Below are positions 15,756 through 25,300 of a stretch of DNA of 50,158 nt, piece after piece (position 1 is the stretch's first letter; the number at the start of each line of letters is the position of its first letter). This DNA comes from a virus. The notes under the pieces are model-generated. The model saw only the letters and a program-made list of their open reading frames with translations. It made no database searches and was not told the DNA's origin. The DNA is taken from positions 1 to 50,158 of IMG/VR virus record IMGVR_UViG_3300045993_000593; one strand, given 5' to 3'. The position numbers were made by a program, and so were the translations under genes.

Positions 15756-16745
15756 ATGGCAACCCCCAATATTTTCGATAACAGGCTGTTCTCGCTGATC
15801 AGCCTCACCGCAGCCATCACCAACCGGCCCTACGTCCCCACCATGATATCCGACATGGGGCTGTTCGAAGAGGAAGGCGTACCGACATTGGATGTTTGGA
15901 TCGAGGAGGAGAATGGCATCCTCTATCTGCTGGATGTCAAGCCTCGCGGCGGACCCGGCGAGCCGGTCGTCACCGGCAAGCGCAAGGGTTACATCTTCCG
16001 CTGCCCGCACATCCCTCAATCGTGGGCGGTACAAGCCGACGAGGTGAACTTCATCCGCGAGTTCAACACCGAGAACGGCCAGCGCACACTGCAATCGGTC
16101 ATCAACCGCAAGCTGTCCATCGCCAGGCGCAACCTGGACTACACGATTGAAAGCCACAGGATGCTGGCGCTCCAAGGCATTTACATGGACCACAACAACG
16201 ACCAAAAGTCGCTGTTTACCGCGTTTGGCGTTTCCCAAACCCATCTCCACATGGACTTGGCAACCTCGGCCACCAGCCAGTCCGACAAGCACCAGCAGAT
16301 TTACGACGCGGTCGAAGCCGCGCTGGACGGCATCCCGTTCACCGGCATTGGTGTCATCGCCGGGAAAAACTACTGGACGGACTATATCGGCAACGACGAC
16401 ATCAACAAAACTTACTTGAACACGCCCATGTCGGCTGAACTAAGGGCCGATCCGCGCACACCGCGCACCTTCGGCGGCGTGGAAACCCGCCGCTACCGTG
16501 GCACGGCGGCGGTCAAACCGGCGGACGACGAAGCCATTGCCTTCCCGTTGGGCGTCCCCGGCATGTACCTGACCCGGTACGCCCCGGCGGACATCCTGCA
16601 AGCCATCGGCAATCTAGGACTGCCGTACTACTCCTACCCGATGGAAATTACGCCCAAGGGCGTTAGCGGCGAGGCCCAGTCCAACCCGCTGAACATCGTC
16701 ACCCGGCCTGCAGCCATCATCCGGCTGTACAAGGGCGCGAGCTAG
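15756..16745 (+). CDS. Major capsid protein (GpE family)
   Basis: The protein is 329 aa, normal for the lambda GpE capsid family (HK97 fold). Motifs include LFSLISLTAAITNRPYVPTM at the front, PRGGPGEPVVTGKRKGYIFR, and a C-terminal end reading PLNIVTRPAAIIRLYKGAS. The ATG has AGGAAACAGGAAACC before it. It forms the icosahedral shell. Confidence 0.95.
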   Translation: MATPNIFDNRLFSLISLTAAITNRPYVPTMISDMGLFEEEGVPTLDVWIEEENGILYLLDVKPRGGPGEPVVTGKRKGYIFRCPHIPQSWAVQADEVNFIREFNTENGQRTLQSVINRKLSIARRNLDYTIESHRMLALQGIYMDHNNDQKSLFTAFGVSQTHLHMDLATSATSQSDKHQQIYDAVEAALDGIPFTGIGVIAGKNYWTDYIGNDDINKTYLNTPMSAELRADPRTPRTFGGVETRRYRGTAAVKPADDEAIAFPLGVPGMYLTRYAPADILQAIGNLGLPYYSYPMEITPKGVSGEAQSNPLNIVTRPAAIIRLYKGAS

Positions 16746-16757
16746 GCTAAGGCAATC

Positions 16758-17546
16758 ATGATGCATCACGACCCCGCAAACTGGACATTCCAGCAATGGC
16801 TAACGCTGCTGCTGTTCCCCTTTTGCGGCGGTTTGATTAGTTTTTACCAGCATCATAAAAAACGGATGTATTGCAAGGATGCAAGGCCGTTTAATATGAT
16901 TGAGTTTATTGCCGAGATTTCCACATCAAGTTGCGTAGGTGTCGCCGTTGGATTCTTTCTGGTTCCGATTGACATTGAAAGCGCATGGATATATGCAATC
17001 GTCGGTTTTTCAGGGTATTCTGCCAACCGGATATTATTCCTTAGCCAAAACATAGCCGAATACAAATTAATCTCTTGGAGTGGTGTTAATAAAGACGATT
17101 TTAACAACATTCTCAAAACTCACGGCCAAGATGATTTAGACAAACTAGACTCGCTTGAAAGTTTGGAATCCGACGGGGTATGTTTGCCGGTTTGGCAAGC
17201 TTTTTATCTGATAGAGCAAGGCATAGCCATGCGGCATATGCTGTGGCCTAAAAACCAGTTCGTCAGTATGCCAACCACCGGAAAAATACATTTGAAAGCG
17301 GAAAACTTATGGTCAGAACCTAATGCGGCATTTGGCCGTACCCAACCCGATCAACTTGTCTTAATACTGCCTTCCATATCCATTAAAATGCCCAACGGGC
17401 AAATACTACCTGGATGGACACCGTCCGTGCAGGACATGTCCATTCCTGGATGGATCAGGGTTTCCGACACAGAAATAACCGGAATTGCCCAACAGTCGCC
17501 TACAACTGAAGGGCATACCGACCAAACGGAGGCTCAAAGTGACTAA
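16758..17546 (+). CDS. Holin-like membrane domain fused to a Tad2-like (DUF2829) domain
   Basis: The protein is 262 aa. Residues about 12-95 hold three hydrophobic segments (about 14-29, 49-69, 76-92) and match LydA-type phage holins, including EFIAEISTSSCVGVAVG and the AIVGFSGYSANRIL end. A linker (about 100-140) follows. Residues about 143-236 resemble DUF2829/Tad2: VWQAFYLIEQGIAMRHMLWP, then SISIKMPNGQILPGWTPS and QDMSIPGWIRV. Tad2 proteins bind Thoeris signalling nucleotides. The gene looks more AT-rich than its capsid neighbours and interrupts the head genes, so it looks like an acquired moron. Domain calls are by eye. Confidence 0.7.
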   Translation: MMHHDPANWTFQQWLTLLLFPFCGGLISFYQHHKKRMYCKDARPFNMIEFIAEISTSSCVGVAVGFFLVPIDIESAWIYAIVGFSGYSANRILFLSQNIAEYKLISWSGVNKDDFNNILKTHGQDDLDKLDSLESLESDGVCLPVWQAFYLIEQGIAMRHMLWPKNQFVSMPTTGKIHLKAENLWSEPNAAFGRTQPDQLVLILPSISIKMPNGQILPGWTPSVQDMSIPGWIRVSDTEITGIAQQSPTTEGHTDQTEAQSD

Positions 17547-17868
17547 TCCGTTTTTTGACTTAAGCCTGCTTAACGAATCCTTGGACTCCCTTGGCAACAC
17601 CGACATAACCATAAAGGTCGCTGGTGTCGCCACGGTATTGCCCGGCATATTCTACGCCCCCGACTCGCCGCAGACGATGGGAGGGTTTGGTTTCCCGGAA
17701 GTGCTGCCCCGAGCATCCCTGACAGCATCCTTGTTTTACCAGACCTTCGCAAAGGAAGGGGATTCTGTTGTTGTGGACGGCATTGAGTACACCATCTCCC
17801 AACCGCCCAACACCGACGGCGGCGGGCGGGTGTTGCTGACACTAAGCAAGGCGGTATCCAACCTATGA
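17539..17868 (+). CDS. Head completion / head-tail joining protein
   Basis: The protein is 109 aa from the GTG at 17539, 6 bases after GGAGG (17528-17532) and overlapping the preceding stop. Its beta-rich pattern (ITIKVAGVATVLPGIF, YQTFAKEGDSVVVDG) fits small head-tail connector proteins of the FII type. It is coupled to the next gene by a 4-bp overlap. Confidence 0.65.
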   Translation: MTNPFFDLSLLNESLDSLGNTDITIKVAGVATVLPGIFYAPDSPQTMGGFGFPEVLPRASLTASLFYQTFAKEGDSVVVDGIEYTISQPPNTDGGGRVLLTLSKAVSNL

Positions 17869-18317
17869 CCGCCATTGGCAACTTCTACGACTTGGAACCG
17901 CACATCATCGACCGTGTGAAGCTAAAGATGCCCATGGTCAACGCCGTGGCACCGTCTTCGACGCTGTTTGGCGAAGTCGGCCACCTGATCGACCCCTGTG
18001 GCGTGTTCGTGCGCGAAATGGGCTTTGTCAAAGTCAAGGATTCGCAAGGCAGGAACCCCGAAATAAGGCAGGCATGGCAACTCATCGTCAGTGTCCCTTT
18101 CCGCACCGAAGAAGGTGAATCGACCGCCAAAAAAAGGGCGGGCCCGTTCGTCTGGGACATCATCAAATTCTTTTCCGGTTGGGCGTCCCCGGTTGCGGGC
18201 CAAGGCATTTTTACCCTGTCGGACAACCAACCCCCGGCCGACTACCAACCCTCTGGCCGCGCCGATTTCGCCATCCAGTTTGAAACCCAATTCACGATTA
18301 AATCGGACATCACATGA
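17865..18317 (+). CDS. Tail terminator-like / Mu gp37-like protein
   Basis: The 150-aa protein (MTAIGNFYDLEPHIIDRVK...) resembles DUF1834/gp37-type proteins that cap the tail tube: an N-terminal helix, then strands with RQAWQLIVSVPFRT. Position between the connector and the tail tube supports it. Similarity is modest. Confidence 0.6.
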   Translation: MTAIGNFYDLEPHIIDRVKLKMPMVNAVAPSSTLFGEVGHLIDPCGVFVREMGFVKVKDSQGRNPEIRQAWQLIVSVPFRTEEGESTAKKRAGPFVWDIIKFFSGWASPVAGQGIFTLSDNQPPADYQPSGRADFAIQFETQFTIKSDIT

Positions 18318-18553
18318 ACATCAAAGACCTTGAATTTCCCGAAGCGGAAGAAATCAACGCCCGGCCGGTTAGCGAATTGCCGTTTGAGCCTACACTGCCG
18401 CCGCCGGTCATCGTGACGGCGGTAACTGTGCAATTTACCGACCCGAACCACACCCACAACGGCCAGCCGGCAGGCGGCCAACCCGTCAGCCTCGCGCCAG
18501 AACTGGCCGAGGCTTGCTTGAAACAACGCATTGCAACCCTAATCGAGGAATAA
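18314..18553 (+). CDS. Small uncharacterised tail-region protein
   Basis: The 79-aa proline-rich protein has a final helix, ELAEACLKQRIATLIEE. It overlaps the preceding gene by 4 bp. No family is recognised. Confidence 0.65.
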   Translation: MNIKDLEFPEAEEINARPVSELPFEPTLPPPVIVTAVTVQFTDPNHTHNGQPAGGQPVSLAPELAEACLKQRIATLIEE

Positions 18554-18556
18554 TCC

Positions 18557-19306
18557 ATGTCCGACCCCATCACTAATTCATGGCTGCATGGCAACCCACA
18601 ATTCGCCGTTTACAGCACGGAAACCGCGCTCGGCAACTGGTCCGACGAGATCAACGCCATTGATTTCAACGTAAACGCCTCTTCCGACGAAAAACGGGAG
18701 ATATCAATGGCGGCTGACGACAATCTCCAGACCAAGAGATCTCTGTTCGTCCAAAAGCCGACAGAGATAGAAATCAGCCTTTCCGAAGTCAACCGCACAT
18801 TAGTCGCCGCCGCGCTCCACGGCTCGGCATCCTCGCTGACCCGCGCATCGGCCACTGGCGAAACCGCCACCATGATACTGGTCCTGGGCGAATGGGTGCA
18901 GATCGTGGACGCCAACGGCAAGCCCGTCCGCCACGTGGATACCGCCGCCATTACCGATAAAGTGGAAGGCACTGATTTCCTGACCAACGAAGAACTCGGC
19001 CAGATCAAGGCATTGACGGCGGGCGGGGCAGGCTCCAAGACCGTGACCTACAACCTGAAAGCCTTTACCGGCTACAAATACGGCGTGGCAACCCAGTCGG
19101 CCATTTCATTCTCGGTGCAAATGCGCTTGAAAGACCATGCCACTGAGGTCTATTACCTTGTGACCATCCCCAAGATCACCGTGCAGGCATCCGAAGCCTT
19201 CAAACTGATTAACATGGACCGGCAAGACATCAAGTTCAAGGGGACGGTCATCAAAATGCCTAACCGCGAACTGGTCGAATACGAACAGTTGACGTTAACC
19301 GCCTAA
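18557..19306 (+). CDS. Major tail tube protein
   Basis: The protein is 249 aa. Beta-rich sequence with a long repeated strand pattern (SAISFSVQMRLKDHATEVYY, VTIPKITVQASEAFKL) fits tail-tube proteins. It is the only protein of suitable size and composition between the terminator-like gene and the tape measure. Assigned by context and composition. Confidence 0.7.
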   Translation: MSDPITNSWLHGNPQFAVYSTETALGNWSDEINAIDFNVNASSDEKREISMAADDNLQTKRSLFVQKPTEIEISLSEVNRTLVAAALHGSASSLTRASATGETATMILVLGEWVQIVDANGKPVRHVDTAAITDKVEGTDFLTNEELGQIKALTAGGAGSKTVTYNLKAFTGYKYGVATQSAISFSVQMRLKDHATEVYYLVTIPKITVQASEAFKLINMDRQDIKFKGTVIKMPNRELVEYEQLTLTA

Positions 19307-19352
19307 ATTCATTGGCAGAACTCTTTCAACCCATAGCTACGAGGACACCCCC

Positions 19353-19853
19353 ATGCTATCCGAAGCCGACAAATCCGCACTGACCGAAGCCATCCACGCG
19401 CTGAAGGTCAACCAAGCCGAAGGCGCAACCTTGCGTACATTGCTTGCGCTTAACCCTGCCACCACCGACGCGGTTGGGCCTGTGCGGGAGTACATCACCA
19501 ACCCCGACAATCCGGGTTCAGCCGTCGTCCCCCGCGCCAATCTATCCATACAAGACCTTCGCACCATGTTGGTCGCCTCGGATATGGTGATTAACACCAA
19601 GGCGGCAGATGTACAAGCCACCTATAAACAAGTCGTCTCCAATTTATCGGGGATGGTGACAGTCAACCTACTTGACGAGGGATGGTCCGAGTTTTTAGCC
19701 TTCCTTGCCGAAAACAACCTACTCAGCAACGACCGCCAAGCAGGGTTTACCACTGTCAAAGTTTCACTCGCCGAAAACGCCATAGGCCGCATTCCAAGCG
19801 AGTCTGAAGTCAGTTCGGTGCTGTTCGCGGACACCGGCGAACGGTTGATTTAA
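19353..19853 (+). CDS. Uncharacterised tail-module protein
   Basis: The 166-aa helical protein (MLSEADKSALTEAIHALKVN...) has GAGG 8 bases before the ATG. It lies where tail assembly chaperones normally sit, but no slippery site or overlapping G-T pair is seen. Function unknown. Confidence 0.65.
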   Translation: MLSEADKSALTEAIHALKVNQAEGATLRTLLALNPATTDAVGPVREYITNPDNPGSAVVPRANLSIQDLRTMLVASDMVINTKAADVQATYKQVVSNLSGMVTVNLLDEGWSEFLAFLAENNLLSNDRQAGFTTVKVSLAENAIGRIPSESEVSSVLFADTGERLI

Positions 19854-19856
19854 GCC

Positions 19857-20252
19857 ATGACGGCGCTGACAAAAACCGTTCAAACCGTCATCGCCTCCGG
19901 GACGGTGACGGCGGGGACGCCGTTGCGCGGGTCCAAGTCCATGAGTACCGCCATGGGCGGGCTGCTGACCGGGAAAATCACCAACGGCGGCACAGGGCCG
20001 ACGGTGCAAGCGACCCTCACCGTGCATGTGGCACATGATGTGTCCGGCTCGGACCCGTCAACCGCCGCAGCGGGGACGGTGTGGAAGATGCTGGCCGGGC
20101 CGTTTGGCGGCGGCACGACCGCCGGCGCAGTGAGCGAATGGGCGATTGAAATCCCGTTGGCGGCGGCGGCTGTGCAGGCCGAGTTTTCCGGCAACACGGG
20201 TCAGAACGTGACCGGCGAAGCCATTTTGACGAGGGTGGATACGGCATCATGA
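19857..20252 (+). CDS. Uncharacterised beta-rich tail-module protein
   Basis: The 131-aa Gly/Thr/Ala-rich protein (KTVQTVIASGTVTAGTPLRG) has a pattern of regular strands, as in small virion surface or tail proteins. Coupled to the next gene by 4 bp. No family is recognised. Confidence 0.65.
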   Translation: MTALTKTVQTVIASGTVTAGTPLRGSKSMSTAMGGLLTGKITNGGTGPTVQATLTVHVAHDVSGSDPSTAAAGTVWKMLAGPFGGGTTAGAVSEWAIEIPLAAAAVQAEFSGNTGQNVTGEAILTRVDTAS

Positions 20253-21580
20253 TCCGCACAGTGCGCAGACCCATCAATTGGGCATCCCCGCAAGCGCGTG
20301 GACTCATAGGATGGTGGCCCTTGGACGAGCGCAACGGTGCGACCGCTCATGAGTATGTTGGCCGTAAACATGGCGTGATTGCCGTGAAGGACCAGCAAAT
20401 TATCAGCCAAAACGGGCCAACCCTAAGGTTTGACGGAACGCAATCAGTGGATTTAGGTAGCGGAGATAACGTCAAGCCAGCCGCGATCTCGGTTTCTGCA
20501 TGGGCGTATTCTACACAAACGGCATTGCAGGTTTTATTGGCGAGGCAGCGTTCATATACCCAGGAAACCACATATGGATTATCACAACGCAGTGCATCGA
20601 CCATGTATTTCACAGTGGGGTATAACATAGGACTTGAATACCAAGCGTTAAGCAATAATGCGCTGCAAAACGTGTGGCAGCATTGGTTAGGCAGCTACGA
20701 TGGCAAAACCATCCGGCTTTACCTAGACGGCATTGCACAAACCAGCTACAACTACACGGGTTCGTTACTTTACACCAATGACTATCCGACCAAAATTGGA
20801 AATTATTTTTCCCCGTACCATTGGCAAGGCCGAATCCGTGATGTGAGAATTTACAACTATGCGGTCGATCCTTCTACTGTTAAACAAATATGGTCCAACC
20901 CGAATGGGTTAACGTCTGACAATCCGCCGATAGCTTACTGGATACAATCGCCCTGGCTGTCCATCGCGGAGATGACGTGCGACCCGACTGCCAACGCTCT
21001 GGCGCTGACCACATCGGCCTTGTTGACCCTTTCCAGCCTAAATTCCAACCCCATTTGCACTGCCTTTGAGCTTTCGGCGGCAGTGCAAATGCTGTTGGCG
21101 GACATTGATGAAAACCCGCAAGTCGGGGCTGTCACCATCCAACAAGCCGCCGCGCTGTTGTGCCTGGAATGCTTTGGCAGACCGTTTGCCGACGCTGCCA
21201 TCATGGACGATGCGGCGTTTTTGTCCGTGTCGGCAGCGGTTGGCAGGCCCACAAACGAAGCCGCAGAGCTTGCCAGTGCTTTATGGCTGGTGCTTTCCAA
21301 CCCCGGCGCAACCCCGTCCGCCGTGCCGTTGTCATTGTCCGGGCAACTGGCTTTGGCCTTGGCGCAAGCCACATCCAGCCCGGTTGCCGATACCTTGGAA
21401 CTGCAACAGGCCATTACGCTGCTGATTACCGAAATCACCGGGCTTCCCCGTCTGGACGCGGTTGCGTTGGGCGGTTTGCTGATCGGCTTGGGCAAGTTGA
21501 TAAACCCGAACCTTAAAATCGCCACATTGCCGCTTTCGCTGCATTCCGCCACACCTACGCACACTATCAGGAGAGCCTAA
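20249..21580 (+). CDS. LamG/concanavalin-like lectin protein with eight 22-aa repeats
   Basis: The protein is 443 aa. Residues about 12-215 form a LamG-like jelly roll: GWWPLDERNGATAHEYVG, then LRFDGTQSVDLGSG, WQHWLGSYDGKTIRLYLDG and GRIRDVRIYNYAVDPSTVKQ. It probably binds surface glycans. From about residue 250 eight tandem 22-residue units follow (20996-21520), with a pattern of A--L--A--LL near the front and P near position 19. The tail module setting suggests a tail-tube ornament or adhesin. It overlaps the next gene by 1 bp. Confidence 0.75.
   Translation: MIRTVRRPINWASPQARGLIGWWPLDERNGATAHEYVGRKHGVIAVKDQQIISQNGPTLRFDGTQSVDLGSGDNVKPAAISVSAWAYSTQTALQVLLARQRSYTQETTYGLSQRSASTMYFTVGYNIGLEYQALSNNALQNVWQHWLGSYDGKTIRLYLDGIAQTSYNYTGSLLYTNDYPTKIGNYFSPYHWQGRIRDVRIYNYAVDPSTVKQIWSNPNGLTSDNPPIAYWIQSPWLSIAEMTCDPTANALALTTSALLTLSSLNSNPICTAFELSAAVQMLLADIDENPQVGAVTIQQAAALLCLECFGRPFADAAIMDDAAFLSVSAAVGRPTNEAAELASALWLVLSNPGATPSAVPLSLSGQLALALAQATSSPVADTLELQQAITLLITEITGLPRLDAVALGGLLIGLGKLINPNLKIATLPLSLHSATPTHTIRRA
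20996..21520 (+). repeat. Eight-unit 66-bp (22-aa) coding repeat
   Basis: The units read, for example, AAIMDDAAFLSVSAAVGRP, AAELASALWLVLSNPGATP and TLELQQAITLLITEITGLP. They are diverged but keep the 22-residue period, an A--L--A--LL helix and a proline near the end. The last unit is 21 residues. Confidence 0.65.
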
Positions 21581-21990
21581 TGGCTGCAAAATATTACCAT
21601 CCAAACGTTCTGGATTCCGGGCTGAACTACATTCCCGCCCGTGTCACTGCCTCTAAAGCCCTGCGTGTCCATCTATTGAAAGCCTACACCCAAGGCGACA
21701 CCTATGCGACCTGCGTAACCAACTCGGTCGGCTCCAACTCGGTTGACCTTGTGGCGGGTGATTTTGCCCTTGCAGCCCAAGGCACACTAGGCCGCAAGCT
21801 GACCATAGCCACCAAGGGCGTGTTAGTCGGCTCAAATACCGGCGCAAGCCCCGATTTGCATGTCGCCATCCTCAACACCACGGACAGCGAGGTGCTTGCC
21901 GTCACCGACGAAACTACCAACGAGGTGCTGGTCACCGGCGACGTGCGGCAGATTCCGGCGATTGTTTTAAATATGAACCAGCCCACTTAA
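21580..21990 (+). CDS. Uncharacterised virion protein
   Basis: The 136-aa beta-rich protein (MAAKYYHPNVLDSGLNYIPA...) looks like a short virion or tail-surface component. It lies between the LamG-domain gene and the pre-tape-measure gene with minimal spacing. No family is recognised. Confidence 0.65.
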   Translation: MAAKYYHPNVLDSGLNYIPARVTASKALRVHLLKAYTQGDTYATCVTNSVGSNSVDLVAGDFALAAQGTLGRKLTIATKGVLVGSNTGASPDLHVAILNTTDSEVLAVTDETTNEVLVTGDVRQIPAIVLNMNQPT

Positions 21991-22356
21991 ATGCCAGCGT
22001 TGACCCTGCATTTTTGGCAAGGCCGCGACAATGCCGAGGATGTGGTGTTGCTGGAATCCGGCACACCCGTAGACCCGTCCGCCGTCACCCGCGTCCAAGT
22101 CGTCCCACTGCTCAAGGCCGGTGCCGATTATCTGCCCGACACGGACAATGCCATGGATTCCAACACATCACCTGCTTTGTTCGATTGGCCCGTGGATGTG
22201 GCGTCCGGTATCTATGCCGGTGAAAAGGCCGTCCGCCTGAAATTGGGGGAAAGCGGCCTGTCCCAAGGCGACCATTACTGCCACATTGTCACGTTCGACA
22301 CTGACAACCCGAACGGCCAAGTGTGGCCGCCCGCCTTATTGATCAAAATGGCTTAA
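21991..22356 (+). CDS. Uncharacterised virion protein upstream of the tape measure
   Basis: The 121-aa beta-rich protein ends GQVWPPALLIKMA, and its start abuts the preceding stop. Phage proteins of this pattern with a VRLKL and YCHIVTFD core resemble immunoglobulin-like tail or baseplate decorations. This is tentative. Confidence 0.6.
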   Translation: MPALTLHFWQGRDNAEDVVLLESGTPVDPSAVTRVQVVPLLKAGADYLPDTDNAMDSNTSPALFDWPVDVASGIYAGEKAVRLKLGESGLSQGDHYCHIVTFDTDNPNGQVWPPALLIKMA

Positions 22357-22360
22357 TCCC

Positions 22361-25300
22361 ATGTCCGCCAACCAAACCGAACTCACGCTTAAAATCACCA
22401 CCGACCAAGCCCAGGCGGTCCAGGCGCTGATCGACCTCGGCAACCGGCTGGAAACGTTGGGGCAGGAGCTGGACACAGCCAAGGCCAAGTCCGCCACACT
22501 GGAAAACGCTTGGGAGGCGGTGGGCCAGCAAGTGGACCACCTAGGGCTGCAAATCGCTTTGGGCAAAAAACAGCTACAGGACATGGCGGCCAATGGCATC
22601 GGCAAAACCCATGCGGACTATATCGATCTCAAGCGTGAAATCCAGGACAACGAAGCGGCGTTAAGGCGGCTCATGCCGTCGCTTAACCAAGCCGAGCGCG
22701 AGTATCGCGCACAGGCCGCCGCCGTGTCCAACCTGGACGCCAAGATCAAGCAAAACACAGCCACCTACCAAGCCAACAGTGCGGCTTTGCAAAAGGCCGG
22801 TGTGAACGTCGACCATTTGCAGGGCGAGTTCGCCCGGCTGACCCGCCAAGCCGACCAGAGCGCCCAAGCGCTCAAGGCGCAAGCCGCCGCATCGAAAACC
22901 GCAGGGGACGGCGCGGCAGGCTTGGGAACCTCCATCCGCAACACCATCGCCAGCTTTGCGGCCATGGCGACGGCGTATGTTGGATTCCAGCAGCTCAAGC
23001 AATCCATCATGTCGGTCATCGAGACCGGCGGCAAGTTTGAGAGCCTGAATGTATCGCTCCAGACATTGATGGGGTCCATGGAAGGCGCACAGCAAGCCTC
23101 CGACTGGATAGTCAAGTTTGCCAAGGATACGCCGGTTTCCCTTGACGGCGTGTCGCAAGCCTTCATACGCTTGAAAGCCTACGGGCTTGACCCGATGGAC
23201 GGGACACTGCAATCCTTGGTTGACCAAAACGCCAAGATGAGCGGTACGCAAGAAGATCTTATGGGCATGATCATGGGTGTCGGGCAGGCATGGACGAAGC
23301 AGAAGCTGCAAGCCGAGGAAGCCAACCAGCTGATTGAGCGCGGGGTGCCCGTGTGGGAAATCCTGTCCAAGGTCATGGGCAAGTCCACTGCTGAAGTCAT
23401 GGCGCTGTCCAAGGCGGGGGCCATCGGTCAACGGGAAATTAGGCTGCTGATCGAGGAGATCGGCAAATCCAGCGCGGGCGCCGCGAAAGCCCAAATGAGT
23501 ACATGGGGCGGGTTGATTTCAACGCTATCCGACAACTGGACGCAATTCCTCAATACGATTGCCAAATCGGGTTCGCTGGATTGGTTCAAGGACAAGGTCA
23601 AGGAGATCAACCAAGCCTTCACCGACATGGCAAAAAGCGGCGAATTGCAGGCCAAAGCCCATGAATTGAGCCAAGCCATCAAGGGCGTTGCCATTGCGGC
23701 GGATGCAGGGGCCAGTCTGGTTGCTGCGGGCTGGAAGAAAATACAGATTGCGGGCACCTACATCGCGGAATACGTCGTCACCGTCGAGGCCGGTTGGGAA
23801 AGGCTAAAACTCGGCCCGAAAATTGATTTTTCCAAGATCAACGCCGACTTTGCCAAGCAACGGGAGGAAATCCTTCACGGTTCGGAAGCCATCAAGCAAC
23901 AGGCCGCCGCCGCCAACGAACTCGCCGAGTCTCACGCGAAAATAGCCGGTTCGCTTATCCAGGGCACCGATGCATTGCGCGGGTTCACCAAGGAATCTGA
24001 TCGGTTGGACGGGTTTGCCAAGGCCATCAAAGCATCTGCCGACGATACCAAGGGCGCGGCCACCGCATGGAAGGATTACCTGGAAACCGTCAAAAGCTCG
24101 GACTTGGCGGCGCTCATTGCGGAAGCAACCAGTAAAATGGCCGAATTTGGCCCGATTATCGGGCAAAATTCCGAAAAGATGAAGGAGTGGCAATCTGTCA
24201 TCGATACGGCGTTAGGGGAATCTTTCAAACGTGCCGGAGTGGACGCAGAAGCCGCATTGACAGGGATTAGCACGGCCGTGTCAAAAAGCATCAAGGACAT
24301 ACTGGCACTGCAACAATCCATGACAGCATCCGGCATGGAAGCGCAAAAGGCGGCGAAGATCACCCTGGACGCGTTGACCGGCATGATCCCCAAGGCCAAG
24401 ACCACAGGGGACATCGCCGCCATCCGCACCGAATTGCAGACGCTAGGGCAGGGCGCACAGGCCGCCACACCGCTGTTCAATGGCCTGACTTCCGCTTACC
24501 AGCAATTGGACGAGCAGCAGAAGAAACTGGCTCCTGGCAGTGCGGCGCTCACGCTGGCATTAAACCAATCCCGCGCCAGCGCCGAAGCGTTGGCCGCGAA
24601 GTTCAAGGACGGGACCGCCACTGCGGCGGATTTTGCCAAGGCCAATGCCGACGCCGCATCGGCCGCCCAGATGCTGGCGGCAGCAGAAGGCCAAGCCGCC
24701 GCCGCCACGGGCAGTTTGAGCAATGCGCAAATCGCCGCGAATAGCGTGATGGCTGAAAAAGCCGCGCACAACACCACCGTCCGGGCGACCAATGCGCAAA
24801 TGGCGGAGGAGGAGCAAAAACAAGCCAGTGACAAACACGCATCCATGGCGCGGGCATCGGACGATGGTGTGCAGTACACCGCCACGCAATCGCTGATGAC
24901 GCAAGCCTTATGGAAATTCGGCGAGGCGGGGATTGCGGCGATTAAATCCACTAATGAGCAGAGCTTGAGCTTTGATACGTGGTTCCAGCAAATGGAGCGC
25001 TGGCGAATTATGGCGGAACAGCAAATTGAATCCGCCGCTTTTTGGGAGCAGGGATTGCAACGAGCCACGTTGAGCGGCGAGGGTTTGAGCGCATGGATAG
25101 CCGGGGCATCGCGCGACTTCGACAAACTTGGAAAGGAAAACCTGTCCGGGCTAAACGCCGCATTGGATGCGGCGAAGGCAAAACTCGAATCGCTTCGCCA
25201 AGCCGCAGACGACACGCGAAGGTCTTTGCAAGACGAACTTGACCAGATCGAAGGCAACCAGGCATCCATCGAACAGCGCCGCTACGAGTCGCGGATTGCC

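Noticed and set aside
19353-20252. Tail assembly chaperone pair with programmed frameshift
   Set aside because: The two genes are separate frames with their own starts, and no slippery heptamer was found at their junction.
22661-23494. 277-aa minus-strand frame inside the tape measure gene
   Set aside because: It lies antisense to a clear tape measure gene and its composition is that of a GC-rich shadow frame.
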